Of a stretch of 63,866 nt of DNA, positions 11,469-20,498 are shown in pieces. The DNA lies in contig NZ_JASCOR010000005.1 in NCBI RefSeq assembly GCF_029959445.1, positions 1-63,866 on the forward strand, given 5' to 3'. Both the position numbers and the translations under genes were made by a program. The notes beneath the pieces were generated by a model that saw only the letters and a program-made list of their open reading frames with translations, made no database searches and was not told the DNA's origin. This stretch comes from Stenotrophomonas sp. PS02298 (GTDB taxonomy: Bacteria > Pseudomonadota > Gammaproteobacteria > Xanthomonadales > Xanthomonadaceae). Position 1 is the stretch's first letter; the number at the start of each line of letters is the position of its first letter.

Positions 11469-14174
11469 ATGAGCACCTATCACCTGCAGACCGTATTCCG
11501 CCCCCGCTCGGTGGCAGTGATTGGCGGCAGCCCACGCGATCGTTCCGCCGGCCGCGCGGTGATCCGCAACCTGCGCGCCGGCGGCTTCGCCGGGCAGATT
11601 GGCTGGGTCAGCCCGCGCTATGCCGAAATCGACGGCATGCGCACGGTCAAGAAGCTCAAGGACCTGCCGTGGATTCCGGACCTGGTGGTCATCACCGTGC
11701 CTGCAACGCTATTGCCGCAGGTGGTTGCCCAAGCCGCCGAACTGGGCGTAGCCGCCGCCATCATCCTCACCTCCGGCCTGGGCAAGGGGCCGGGCTCGCT
11801 GGCCGCACAGGTGGAAGCCGCCGCACGGCCCAAGGGCATGCGCGTGCTCGGCCCGCATTGCCTGGGCGTCATCGCCCCACATGCACGGCTCAACGCCAGC
11901 ATCGCCGCACACACGCCGCAGGCCGGCGATCTGGCGTTGATTTCCGAATCCAGCGCGATTGCCGCTGCGCTCGTGGAATGGGGCGTGGCGCGCTCGGTCG
12001 GCTTCTCGGCGGTGGTATCGCTGGGCGATGCGCTGGACGTCGACTTCGGCGACCTGCTCGATTACTTCGCCAGCGACTACCGCACCCGCGCCATCCTGCT
12101 CTACGTCGACCAGATCAGCGACGCGCGCAAGTTCATGTCGGCCGCCCGTGCCGCCGCCCGTGCAAAGCCTGTGGTCGTGGTCAAATCCGGGCGCAAGCCG
12201 CGCGGCAGCGCAGAGGTGGTTACCACCCATTCGCAGGCGTTGGCCGATTCCGATGCGGTCTACGGCGCAGCCTTCAACCGCGCCGGCCTGCTGCGGGTGA
12301 ACGCATTGGACGAGTTGTTCACCGCCGCCGAAACCCTGGGCCGTCTCGGGACCTTCCCCGGCCGGCGCTTGGCCATCCTCAGCAATGGCGGCGGTGTTGG
12401 CAGGCTGGCGGTGGATCAGCTGCAGGCACTCGGCGGCAGCCTGGCCGAGCTGTCACCGGCCACCGTCGAGCTGCTGGACCAGGCCTTGCCGCAGGGCTGG
12501 TCGCGCGACAACCCGGTCGATATCGTGGTCGATGCCGATGGCGGCCGTTACGCCTCGGCGATTGAAGCGCTGCTGTCCGACGATGCCAACGATGCGGTGC
12601 TGGTCATCAACGTACCGACTGCTTTCACCTCGTCAGCCGAGGCCGCTCAGGCACTCACCACCACGCTCGGGCAACGCTCGCGGCAGCTGCGCGACAAGCC
12701 GGTGTTCGCGGTATGGCTGGGCAATGACGACCGCGCCACGGTCACCCTCAACACCGCCCGCGTGCCGACCTATCCAACCGAAGCCGATGCCGTGCGCGGC
12801 TTCCAGCATCTGGTGCGTTACCGCGAAGCGCAGACCGCGCTGATGGAAACGCCGCCCAGCCTGCCAGCGGATTTCGTGGTGGATGTGCCTGCCGCACGCG
12901 CGCTGGTCGAAGCGGCGCTGGCCAATGACCAGCAATGGCTGGACCCGGTGGCAACGCACAAGCTGCTGCAGGCCTACGGCATCCCGTCATTGGAAGTGAT
13001 GGTCGCGCGTGATCCGCACGAAGCGATGGATCTGGCCCAGCCGCTGCTGGAGCAGGGCATGAGCGTGGCGGTGAAGATTCTCTCGCCGGACATCCCGCAC
13101 AAATCCGAAATCGATGGCGTGCGTTTGAACCTTGGCAGCCTGCGCGCGGTGCAGTCCGCGGCGACCACCATCCTGCAGCGTGCCCGCGAGAAGCGTCCGC
13201 AGGCCCGCATCGAGGGTGTGCTGGTGCAACCCAGCCTGACCCGGCCCAAGGCGCGCGAGCTGATCGCCGGCATTGCCGATGATCCGGTGTTCGGGCCGGT
13301 AGTGGTGTTCGGCCGTGGTGGTACCGCAGTGGAAGTCATCGACGACAAGACCCTGGCGCTGCCGCCGCTGGATCTGCGGCTTGCCCATGAAGTAATTGGC
13401 CGTACCCGCGTCTCGCGCATCCTCAAGGCCTATGGCGACGTGCCAGCGGCGGACGAGCGCGCGGTGGCGATGGTGCTGGTCAAGCTGGCGCAGCTGGCGG
13501 CGGATATTCCGGAGATCCGCACGTTGGACCTCAATCCCCTGCTGGCCGATCGCAACGGCGTGATCGCCCTGGATGCGCGTGTGGCAATCACCCCGGTCAA
13601 GCGCCTGCACAAGGGCCGCGGTCACCCGCGTTTCGCGATCTTCCCGTATCCCAACGAGTGGGAACGCACGATCGATCTGTCCGACGGTGGCAAGGCGTTC
13701 ATCCGCCCGGTGCGGCCGGAAGACGATGGCCTGTTCCGCGCCTTCTTCGCGCGGGTCACCGATGATGACCTGCGTCTGCGCTTCTTCCAGTCGGTGAAGC
13801 ACTTCAGCCACGAGTTCATCGCACGCCTGACCCAGCTGGATTACGCGCGCTCGATCGCGCTGGTGGCGATCGATCCCAAGACCGGCGAGATGCTAGGCGC
13901 GGTGCGCCTGCATGCCGATGCCGATTACAACCGCGGCGAGTACGGCATCCTGATCCGCTCGGACCTGAAGGGCCACGGCATCGGCTGGAAGCTGATGCAG
14001 ATCATGATCGAGTACGCCGGCTGGCTGGGTTTGAACGTCGTGGAGGGGCAGGTGTTGCGTGAGAACAGCACCATGCTGGCGATGTGCCAGAGCCTGGGCT
14101 TCAAGGTGAAGGCGGATCCTGATGATTCGACCATCATGAATGTGACGCTGCCGGTGGGTGAGGTTAAGAGCTGA
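11469..14174 (+). CDS. Acyl-CoA synthetase (NDP-forming)-like / GNAT acetyltransferase fusion (Pat/YfiQ type)
   Basis: 901 residues. The order is CoA-binding Rossmann domain (about 8-130, RPRSVAVIGGSPRD), succinyl-CoA-ligase-like domains (about 150-460), ATP-grasp domain (about 490-705), and C-terminal GNAT domain (about 736-895, FIRPVRPEDDGLFRAFF, YGILIRSDLKGHGIGWKLM). This matches the Pat/YfiQ class of protein lysine acetyltransferases, which act on acetyl-CoA synthetase and other enzymes. Whether the synthetase part is active cannot be told here. The intact gene ends 240 bp before the prophage. Confidence 0.9.
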   Translation: MSTYHLQTVFRPRSVAVIGGSPRDRSAGRAVIRNLRAGGFAGQIGWVSPRYAEIDGMRTVKKLKDLPWIPDLVVITVPATLLPQVVAQAAELGVAAAIILTSGLGKGPGSLAAQVEAAARPKGMRVLGPHCLGVIAPHARLNASIAAHTPQAGDLALISESSAIAAALVEWGVARSVGFSAVVSLGDALDVDFGDLLDYFASDYRTRAILLYVDQISDARKFMSAARAAARAKPVVVVKSGRKPRGSAEVVTTHSQALADSDAVYGAAFNRAGLLRVNALDELFTAAETLGRLGTFPGRRLAILSNGGGVGRLAVDQLQALGGSLAELSPATVELLDQALPQGWSRDNPVDIVVDADGGRYASAIEALLSDDANDAVLVINVPTAFTSSAEAAQALTTTLGQRSRQLRDKPVFAVWLGNDDRATVTLNTARVPTYPTEADAVRGFQHLVRYREAQTALMETPPSLPADFVVDVPAARALVEAALANDQQWLDPVATHKLLQAYGIPSLEVMVARDPHEAMDLAQPLLEQGMSVAVKILSPDIPHKSEIDGVRLNLGSLRAVQSAATTILQRAREKRPQARIEGVLVQPSLTRPKARELIAGIADDPVFGPVVVFGRGGTAVEVIDDKTLALPPLDLRLAHEVIGRTRVSRILKAYGDVPAADERAVAMVLVKLAQLAADIPEIRTLDLNPLLADRNGVIALDARVAITPVKRLHKGRGHPRFAIFPYPNEWERTIDLSDGGKAFIRPVRPEDDGLFRAFFARVTDDDLRLRFFQSVKHFSHEFIARLTQLDYARSIALVAIDPKTGEMLGAVRLHADADYNRGEYGILIRSDLKGHGIGWKLMQIMIEYAGWLGLNVVEGQVLRENSTMLAMCQSLGFKVKADPDDSTIMNVTLPVGEVKS

Positions 14175-14189
14175 GCGCTGACGGCTAGG

Positions 14190-14413
14190 AGCCAAAGGCA
14201 CCCCTCCCCAACCCTCCCCTGCGCTACGCGCAAGGGAGGGGGCAGATCCGCTCCCTCCCTTTGCCGCAGGCAAGGGGAGGGCTGGGGAGGGGTGTTCTGC
14301 TTCGCTCCCTCCTTTGCGCGCAGCGCAGGGGAGGGTTGGGGAGGGGTGCTCTGCTTCGCTCCCTCCCTTGCGCGTAGCGTAGGGGAGGGTTGGGGAGGGG
14401 TGCTCTGCTTCGC
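14190..14413. repeat. Host ctccc repeat array, 54-bp period, prophage target
   Basis: Opposed ctccc/gggag units are followed by tandem copies of 'gctctgcttcgctccctcc' with a 54-bp period (the cg of ttcgc at 14304, 14358 and 14412). The prophage enters in the third copy after ttcgc, and the copy resumes at 49927. Confidence 0.9.
14409..14413. other. Target site duplication, left copy (TTCGC)
   Basis: TTCGC directly abuts the phage end TGTAAG. It is repeated at 49927-49931. Joining the flanks across one copy restores the 54-bp host repeat. Mu-type transposition gives 5-bp duplications. Confidence 0.9.
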
Positions 14414-14417
14414 TGTA

Positions 14418-14460
14418 AGCGGCCACATGGTTTGCAAAAAGCGGCCACATGGTTTGCAAA
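14418..14460. repeat. Transposase-binding-site-like direct repeats at the phage right end
   Basis: Two identical 21-bp copies (agcggccacatggtttgcaaa, 14418-14438 and 14440-14460), 22 bp apart, start 4 bp inside the end. The opposite end has AGGGGAYTG twice with the same 22-bp offset. The arrangement is like the R1/R2 sites of Mu. Confidence 0.8.
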
Positions 14461-14540
14461 CACTCAAACCCTGCTCCGAACGTCAATCTAAAGCCATTTG
14501 AAACCCCTTTGAAGAGGCGAGCATAGCCGCCCCTCCTGCC

Positions 14541-15326
14541 CTAAGCCCGTCGTTTGGGCTTCTCCGCCACCCAGGTGGTGTAAATGCGCTCCTTCCGGGG
14601 CGCGCGCTTTCCGCCCACGGTGTACTCAATCCCGACCGTCCTGCCTGGGAACCGGTCGAAGCGCTCCCGCATGGCCGGGTGATCGTTGATAGTCAGGATG
14701 GCCCTCCCCTGGAGGCCAGCCATCACCTCGGCCAGGCGGTCGTACTGTTCCAGCGGGAAGGCCCGGCCATACCCAGCGGTCTGCCAATAGGGAGGGTCAA
14801 AGAAGAAGAGCGCCCCTTCGTGGTCGTACTTCTCGACGCACTTCTCCCAGGGCAGAGACTCCACCACGACCTGGTGCAACCTTAGATGGGCCGCGCTTAG
14901 GTCTTCCTCAAGGCGAAGCAAGTTGAACGTCTTCGGCGTCTTGGCGGACACCCCAAAGGTCTGGTTTGTGGCCTTCCCCCCGAACGCCATGCGCTGCAGG
15001 TAGAAGAAGCGGGCCGCCCGTTGGATATCTGTGAGGGTTTCCACGTCTTCCAACTGTGCCCAGCGGAACATCTCGCGGCTGGTAAGCGCCCAGCGAAACT
15101 GCCTCACGAACTCGTCAAGGTGGTTGGCCACCACACGATAGAGGCGCACCAGCTCGCCCTGCATGTCATTGATCACTTCGACCTTGGCGGGGTCACGGGC
15201 AAATAGCAGTGCCGCGCCGCCGGCGAAGGCTTCGACATAGGTGGTGTGCGGGTTTTCAGAGAGCAGCGGCAGCAGGTGCTGCAGCAACCGGGTCTTCCCA
15301 CCCGGCCAGGGAAACAGCGTTTTCAT
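14541..15326 (-). CDS. D12-class DNA adenine N6-methyltransferase (Dam-like)
   Basis: 261 residues. Motif I is PWPGGKTRLL (6-15) with VEAFAGGAAL (31-40). Catalytic motif IV is DPPY at 177-180. The D12/Dam family usually has 260-280 residues. It is the last gene at the genetic right end, the position of mom in Mu, so it probably protects phage DNA from restriction or methylates host or phage regulatory sites. The target sequence is unknown; GATC is a guess from the family. Confidence 0.9.
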   Translation of the reverse strand: MKTLFPWPGGKTRLLQHLLPLLSENPHTTYVEAFAGGAALLFARDPAKVEVINDMQGELVRLYRVVANHLDEFVRQFRWALTSREMFRWAQLEDVETLTDIQRAARFFYLQRMAFGGKATNQTFGVSAKTPKTFNLLRLEEDLSAAHLRLHQVVVESLPWEKCVEKYDHEGALFFFDPPYWQTAGYGRAFPLEQYDRLAEVMAGLQGRAILTINDHPAMRERFDRFPGRTVGIEYTVGGKRAPRKERIYTTWVAEKPKRRA

Positions 15327-15355
15327 TCAGTTCTCAGCCTTTGCGATTCATGTGT

Positions 15356-15419
15356 CCGAGACTGGTTGCCCTCGCGAGGGGGCAGGGTCTCGGTCGATAG
15401 CCAGGTGGTGAGTCACCTG
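15356..15419. promoter_or_regulatory. Two hairpins upstream of the phage methylase gene
   Basis: A hairpin with arms ccgagac/gtctcgg (15356-15393, inner arms tgccctc/agggggca) and a second with caggtg/cacctg (15402-15419) lie 30-95 bp before the methylase start. The 155-bp gap (15327-15481) has no gene. A regulated leader, as for mom, is possible. Confidence 0.4.
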
Positions 15420-15481
15420 TGTTTGAGGCGCTGGGCCGGCAGTTGCAGCTGCTGGCCCGGCGCCCTGTTTCATTGAACTGT

Positions 15482-16036
15482 CTATCTCTCGACCTGACCA
15501 GGGATTCCGCCACCACCCCAGTCGCCGGGACCTTCACCCACCTGAATATTCTGGTCAACCTGCACCTGCACGCCGAACGAGAAGCTCCTGGTAGAGATGA
15601 TGTTGGTGCCTCCTATAGGCCTGATCTCAACCTTCACCGAATACGAAGCGATGGACCTGCCCTGCGTGAATCTCTGCAACTTGAGCGCAATGGCTCTATC
15701 GACAGACAGCGGCACCCAGTTTTCTGCGCCATTAGTGATAGTGCCGGCAGCGTCTGTGACACCCGACTCCGTCACAGTGAGCCTGGTTGGGGTGATTTTG
15801 ACCTCGTACCCAGCCCCAGCGTCAGTCGTGATCGGGCTGTACCAAACGCCGCTTTCGTCTGCATACCAAGGCTCGCTGGTCTCCCACGTTCCGTTCGGCT
15901 TAATGGTGAATCCGGCAGTTACCTCGGCGCTGTACTGCCCGACCGCGAAGCCTTGGGTCAAGGCGTAGGCGGGGCTTGCAATCACACCGCTAGAGCCCGC
16001 GCCTCCCGTGCGCTGATGGAGAAGGCCGGAGATCAT
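15482..16036 (-). CDS. Phage tail-associated protein of unknown function
   Basis: 184 residues, start overlapping the upstream fibre gene stop (ATGA). It is rich in beta-forming, Gly/Thr/Val sequence (GFAVGQYSAEVTAGFTIKPN; IGGTNIISTRSFSFGVQVQV) and ends in a Gly-rich tail (GDWGGGGIPG). Position after two fibre genes suggests a fibre tip, fibre chaperone or adaptor. I do not recognise the family. Confidence 0.7.
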   Translation of the reverse strand: MISGLLHQRTGGAGSSGVIASPAYALTQGFAVGQYSAEVTAGFTIKPNGTWETSEPWYADESGVWYSPITTDAGAGYEVKITPTRLTVTESGVTDAAGTITNGAENWVPLSVDRAIALKLQRFTQGRSIASYSVKVEIRPIGGTNIISTRSFSFGVQVQVDQNIQVGEGPGDWGGGGIPGQVER

Positions 16037-16695
16037 GCCGATTCCAGAGCGCCACCCAGGCGCCAGGTGTTCGCAGCGGTTTTTACCAACACCGCGATGG
16101 CGTGCTGACCAAGAGTGGCCGCATTAAAGGCCGACGCCTTCAGGATTGTTACCCCACTACCAGCAGCAAAGCTGACCTTCCCAGCGCCGGCCTGCGCGAC
16201 TTGGATCGCGGTTCCGACCCGCAAGTTGAGCGCAGAGTCAGGGCGCACGGTATAGGTGGCTGCACTGGTGTGCGACACCTGTAGGAGGCCCTCAGCGTGC
16301 CCAGTTTCTGTCTGCTGCGAAGCACCGGTAACCGAGAGGACCGGCCGAAGCACTTGGCTCGCATTGAGCGTTCCGCTGTAAATCTTCTGGGCCAGCTGCT
16401 GCAGCGCAGCTTCAACCTCGATGCCGGTGAAGTAGTCACCCGCATCGACCACGGATACCCCCGCAGCGGTTACCGAGACGCCGCCGCCGGCGATCAGCGA
16501 CTTGATGGCCTGGAGAAGCTGAGCGTTATTGCCTTTGTTGAGCGTCAAACCAGCCGCTGTCAGTACAGCCGCGATCTCCTCTTGGACGCTGTTGAGCCAG
16601 TCAGCGGTTACCACAGTGGCCGGAACGCCCGTGGTCGGGTTCCCTTCCGTGAAGCGACCACTGGTGGTCGCGCCTTCGCCGTCAATCCGATGCAT
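16033..16695 (-). CDS. Phage tail fibre protein
   Basis: 220 residues. The N-terminus MHRIDGEGATTSGRFTEGNP with VVTADWLNSVQEEI is the usual opening of phage fibre proteins that dock on the baseplate. A beta-rich C-terminal half follows. GAGGAAAG precedes the start. It overlaps the next gene by 4 nt. It probably forms part of the receptor-binding fibre. Confidence 0.8.
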   Translation of the reverse strand: MHRIDGEGATTSGRFTEGNPTTGVPATVVTADWLNSVQEEIAAVLTAAGLTLNKGNNAQLLQAIKSLIAGGGVSVTAAGVSVVDAGDYFTGIEVEAALQQLAQKIYSGTLNASQVLRPVLSVTGASQQTETGHAEGLLQVSHTSAATYTVRPDSALNLRVGTAIQVAQAGAGKVSFAAGSGVTILKASAFNAATLGQHAIAVLVKTAANTWRLGGALESA

Positions 16696-16712
16696 GTCTT
16701 CTTTCCTCTTGC

Positions 16713-18335
16713 TTACGCGCCTTCCAAGGCGCTGATAAGGTTTCGTGCGATCAAGGCATGCCCCAATGCGTTGGGATGTAGGCCATCAGCCGTGGTGTCC
16801 AGGTTGCTGGTGCCACGGAAAACAGCGTAGTTGTCAACGAAATCGAGAGACCGCGACCGCGCAACGTCCTGCAACGTTGATCGAACATCGCTCATGCGGA
16901 ACTTAAATGGGGCTGCTGGGCCATCTGGATCGGCCGGGTTCGCACACATCAACACCACGTCGCCGGCCGGTGCGAACAGATCGACCAGGGCGTTGGCAAT
17001 GTTCTTCAGCCGATTGACGCTGGTCGGCGTTTCAACCGCGCCACGGTTGTTGGTGCCGAGCTGGACGATGAAGAACTCATCGTTCATTGACAAGATGCTC
17101 GGCCCAAATTGACCGAAGCACCGCCCGGCGTAACGGAAGAACTCGCTACCGATGATGCCCTGCGTCGTGATTCGACACACTTTTGGGATGCGGATTGCCT
17201 CCAAATACAGTGTCCGGGATGCCGTCGCACCCGACGGAAACACAACCCTGATTTCTACTTCCTTGTTTCGCACATACGGGATGTCATGCGAGCGAACCAC
17301 GCCATAGGCTTCGGCGGCAGTCGTTGAGAACTGACCTTGAAGCGCGCCGTCAACATAAATCTGGTAATCAGCGCTGTTGCCGGTTGTGGTGGAGTAGACC
17401 AGTTCCAGCTTGTCACCCGTAAACGGGAACTTGATAGACACGGTCGCGCCGGTCGCCACTGCCGCCCGGTACTGCTTCCCCAAGACAGCTGCGACAGCGT
17501 CGGTTTCAGTGACCGTCGCCGATGTGGAAAGCGTAACCGTGAACGGCGCGATCCCTGGATAGAGGTCAATGTTGCGTCTGAACTCAGCCGTGGACTGGCC
17601 AGACGGCGAGTACGACCAGTTCGAAAGCACCGGTTCAATGCCGTCGAAGTACTCACGACCGATATGCCGCTTGAACTCATTCGCAAACGACGGCGAAACG
17701 TAGTTGTCTCGCGGGTCGCCAAGTGTCCCTGTGCGCGGCGTGCTCACTGAGTTCTCGGGAAGCGTTGCACCCCAAGTGATCGAGTCGCCAGCGAGCGTGA
17801 CGTAAACAGCCTGATGAAGTGGGTCTGTTAGAGCGCTCGCCAATTTACGAAGCTGCCCTCCGTAGTAGTGCGCCTTCTTGCTGGGATTGATTGCCGGAAG
17901 CAAAATGCCGGCAGGCCGGATAGCTCCGCCGCTCTTGAAATAGCCGTTCGTGTAGAAGTTACGGGTGGGCACTTGGCTGACCACGAAGGTCTTTCCACCC
18001 AAGTCAACAACGCGCCCGGTCACCGCTGCCTCCAGCTTAGTGAAGGCCGCCGTGTCATTGGTGCTCCCGTCAGCGGCTGCACCATAGTCCTGGGCACTTG
18101 GCATCTCGCGTGCTTTGTCCTGCAGCTGCCGGGACACACCACCGACGCCAGAGGGCAGAAAGCGCATCAGCGTGGAACTCAGTCCACCCAGGGCATCGAG
18201 GAATGCAAGGCCAAACGGCACGCCAACCTTCAAGCGAACGGCGCGTCCACCTTTCTCACCGTAGGTCTCAGCACCGCTTGGATCATCAGAGAGATCCAGC
18301 TCCTTCAGCTGCACACCTTCGTTCATATCAACCAT
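16713..18335 (-). CDS. Tail fibre/spike with SGNH (GDSL) hydrolase domain
   Basis: 540 residues. The N-terminal about 75 residues probably dock to the tail. A tailspike-like beta segment follows (DYGAAADGSTNDTAAFTKL, VVDLGGKTFVV). From about 178 it is an SGNH domain: nucleophile Ser185 in LAGDSITWG, IVQLGTNNRG later (block III-like), and DGLHPN near 519-524 supplying the Asp/His pair. It likely de-esterifies host surface polysaccharide during adsorption. Head-proximal neighbours are the baseplate genes. Confidence 0.83.
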   Translation of the reverse strand: MVDMNEGVQLKELDLSDDPSGAETYGEKGGRAVRLKVGVPFGLAFLDALGGLSSTLMRFLPSGVGGVSRQLQDKAREMPSAQDYGAAADGSTNDTAAFTKLEAAVTGRVVDLGGKTFVVSQVPTRNFYTNGYFKSGGAIRPAGILLPAINPSKKAHYYGGQLRKLASALTDPLHQAVYVTLAGDSITWGATLPENSVSTPRTGTLGDPRDNYVSPSFANEFKRHIGREYFDGIEPVLSNWSYSPSGQSTAEFRRNIDLYPGIAPFTVTLSTSATVTETDAVAAVLGKQYRAAVATGATVSIKFPFTGDKLELVYSTTTGNSADYQIYVDGALQGQFSTTAAEAYGVVRSHDIPYVRNKEVEIRVVFPSGATASRTLYLEAIRIPKVCRITTQGIIGSEFFRYAGRCFGQFGPSILSMNDEFFIVQLGTNNRGAVETPTSVNRLKNIANALVDLFAPAGDVVLMCANPADPDGPAAPFKFRMSDVRSTLQDVARSRSLDFVDNYAVFRGTSNLDTTADGLHPNALGHALIARNLISALEGA

Positions 18336-18338
18336 GAC

Positions 18339-19010
18339 TCATTGCTCCACGAGAATGCCAACAGCCGGCGCCGACAACAGAGGGCGGCCGTCAGGCGTAA
18401 GAAGAAAGCGATTGGAAAGCGATCCGTACTGGAAGATGACGCGGGTATGTGCAGGCTTGTTCTGCCGGATGCGACATTCCAGCCCGGCATTCCCCCAAGC
18501 ACCCAAGCGTTCGCCTGCAGCTGAGTCACCCGCTCGGAATTTGCGCACCGTCGTGCTGGGTGCGGCCACCTTCCATGTAAAGCGCCAAGGGCCGTTCGTC
18601 AGTGCTTGACCAGCGGCTGACATACCCGCACGAAAGGATCGGCACTCGTCAATTCGCACAGTGAAGCCCATGGCGGCAGCAAGGCTCTGGAAATATTCCC
18701 TGGACTGACCACCCTGGCTGATCAGTTTTGAAACCAGATCATCGCGGCGAGCCTGTTGGCCTTCGGCCAGCAATCCGGAACAGTTGTCAGGAAGCCCGGC
18801 AACGCGCTCCCAGTCCGCCAGCATCTCGCTCGTTGAAGACGGGATTGCCTCATTGATCAGCTGCCGAGCGCGGGCATCGATGCGTGCGAACTCTTGGGCA
18901 AGCGCTCCCAGCACGGCGGTTAGCACCGCACCGCGATTACGTGGCCACGCAGCGCCCTGCGGCAGCAGTGCCTGCATCTGCTCGCGATAGTCGGTGCCGC
19001 TCAGAGCCAT
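18339..19010 (-). CDS. Baseplate protein, Mu gp48/YmfQ family (DUF2313)
   Basis: 223 residues, of the length expected for Mu gp48. It opens MALSGTDYREQMQALLPQGAAWPR, typical of YmfQ proteins. It overlaps the gp47-like gene by 10 bp, as in Mu, and is translated before the fibre genes. It probably links baseplate and fibres. Confidence 0.88.
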   Translation of the reverse strand: MALSGTDYREQMQALLPQGAAWPRNRGAVLTAVLGALAQEFARIDARARQLINEAIPSSTSEMLADWERVAGLPDNCSGLLAEGQQARRDDLVSKLISQGGQSREYFQSLAAAMGFTVRIDECRSFRAGMSAAGQALTNGPWRFTWKVAAPSTTVRKFRAGDSAAGERLGAWGNAGLECRIRQNKPAHTRVIFQYGSLSNRFLLTPDGRPLLSAPAVGILVEQ

Positions 19011-20050
19011 GTGATGGTCCCCAAGGCAGGAATCTGACCGGGGCCGGCCACTACGTTCCCACCTGGAACGTTGATGGTGTGATCAACCTCACCCAGCGAG
19101 AGCGAAACCGCTTCGCGCAGATGACTGATAAGCAGGGTTCCACCCGGCTCCGCTTCACGACGGAAGACATCCTTCAGCTCCGCTGTTACTGCTTGGCGAA
19201 CTGCCGGCGTGTCCGGAACCACAGCGATGTTCATATTTACGAGTAGCACAGCTGGAGCCAATGCGATTACTTCTGCAGTGACCGGACGCCGAGCATCGAG
19301 ATACACCTGTACGGCCGCGATCTCCGTGTTGTCTGGGATATTGCTGGCATCGTTATCACGCACAAAGAACACACCCACCGTGCCTTCGCCCAGCCACTGC
19401 GGCTTCACCCAGACACGCGTCACACCTGGGACCTCACGTGCCCATGTGGCGTAATCCGGCTCAGAACCACCTTGCGGCGGCCTCTGGATACGTTCCAGCA
19501 GCCGGGCGCGCAGCGCGTCGTCACTTTCCACGTCCGCTGCGCCGCTTAGCGCGGTGAAGGCTGTCACCGTGGCATTGACGCCCATCACCTGGGCGGCAAG
19601 GGTGAGCCGGGTATTGATTGCCGCTTCGCTCTCAAGGCCGGGTGTTCCGGACACCACGTCCACCGTAGCCAGGCCGGCGGCGATGGTGGCCGCCGCCGTG
19701 GTGGCGTACTCCATGCCATCGGAGCGCCGTACCACGGTGCCGGCAGGGATCTTCACCCCGTCCAGACCGATGAACTGGACGGTGCCACGGGCAGGCACTG
19801 CAGCGGTGCGGGTGATCTTCCACACCGCTGCCCAACGCTCCAGATACTCTTTCTCGGCGCTGTCGAGCATGACCTGCCGGGCCACCCAACTGATGAATCC
19901 ATACAGGCCATGCGCGACGGCCGCCAGCACCCGGCCCAGTACGCTCAGGTTGGAGCGACGCAGGCGGGCGTCGGCGCCTGGAATGCGCGACTCGATATCC
20001 GTCGCAACACGGTCCACCAGCTCGGGCATGGATGGGCGGTTAAACGCCAT
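19001..20050 (-). CDS. Baseplate J-like wedge protein (Mu gp47)
   Basis: 349 residues from the ATG at 20050 (GGAG upstream); the frame is open 60 bp further but that start lacks a ribosome site. N-terminal FNRPSMPELVDRVATDIESRIPG and central VDVVSGTPGLESEAAINTRLTLAA with DDALRARLLERIQRPPQGGS are classic baseplate-J motifs. It forms the wedge of the contractile tail baseplate. Confidence 0.92.
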   Translation of the reverse strand: MAFNRPSMPELVDRVATDIESRIPGADARLRRSNLSVLGRVLAAVAHGLYGFISWVARQVMLDSAEKEYLERWAAVWKITRTAAVPARGTVQFIGLDGVKIPAGTVVRRSDGMEYATTAAATIAAGLATVDVVSGTPGLESEAAINTRLTLAAQVMGVNATVTAFTALSGAADVESDDALRARLLERIQRPPQGGSEPDYATWAREVPGVTRVWVKPQWLGEGTVGVFFVRDNDASNIPDNTEIAAVQVYLDARRPVTAEVIALAPAVLLVNMNIAVVPDTPAVRQAVTAELKDVFRREAEPGGTLLISHLREAVSLSLGEVDHTINVPGGNVVAGPGQIPALGTITWL

Positions 20051-20498
20051 TTGATTGACTCCAGAAGTTTTCAAAGCGGTAGCGGGCGGTGGTGCCGGTG
20101 GAACGTTCAATCTGGATGTCCAGCAGCAGCACCTCGGGCCGGACCCAAGAGGCCTGCACGTCGATGCTCCTAGCGATGCCGTCGTCTTTCAGCCAGGCCA
20201 AAGCCGCAGCGGCATACGCGCGTGCGCGCTCCAGCGTCGTGGCGCGCTGTTTCTCCCGCGAGAGCAACCACAGGTGTGAGCCGATCTGATCGCCATCCCA
20301 AGCGCTGTAGTCATCGCCAAACCAGCCGCGACGGTCACCGTCATCGGTTGGCAGCACGTCGCTGTCTGCGGCGCGGCGGTCAGTGAACAGACTGATGATG
20401 ACCGCGCTCTTGAGGCCATCGTCAGCGGCCAACTGCGCCCCATCCATGAGCCAATCAAAGTCCGGCTTACCCTCGATGGCGATGGTGGCCACGTCCAT
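20040..20498 (-). CDS. Baseplate wedge protein, Mu gp46 family
   Basis: 152 residues. SAVIISLFTDRRA, GDRRGWFGDDYSAWDGDQIGSHLWLL and ALAWLKDDGIARSIDV are hallmark segments of the gp46/gp25-like lysozyme-related wedge family. It overlaps the neighbouring baseplate genes by 1-11 bp. Confidence 0.92.
   Translation of the reverse strand: MDVATIAIEGKPDFDWLMDGAQLAADDGLKSAVIISLFTDRRAADSDVLPTDDGDRRGWFGDDYSAWDGDQIGSHLWLLSREKQRATTLERARAYAAAALAWLKDDGIARSIDVQASWVRPEVLLLDIQIERSTGTTARYRFENFWSQSNGV

Noticed and set aside
14184-14501. Short frames with repeated Arg/Pro/Ser peptides near the phage junction
   Set aside because: They translate the ctccc repeat and cross the phage end, so they cannot be old genes.
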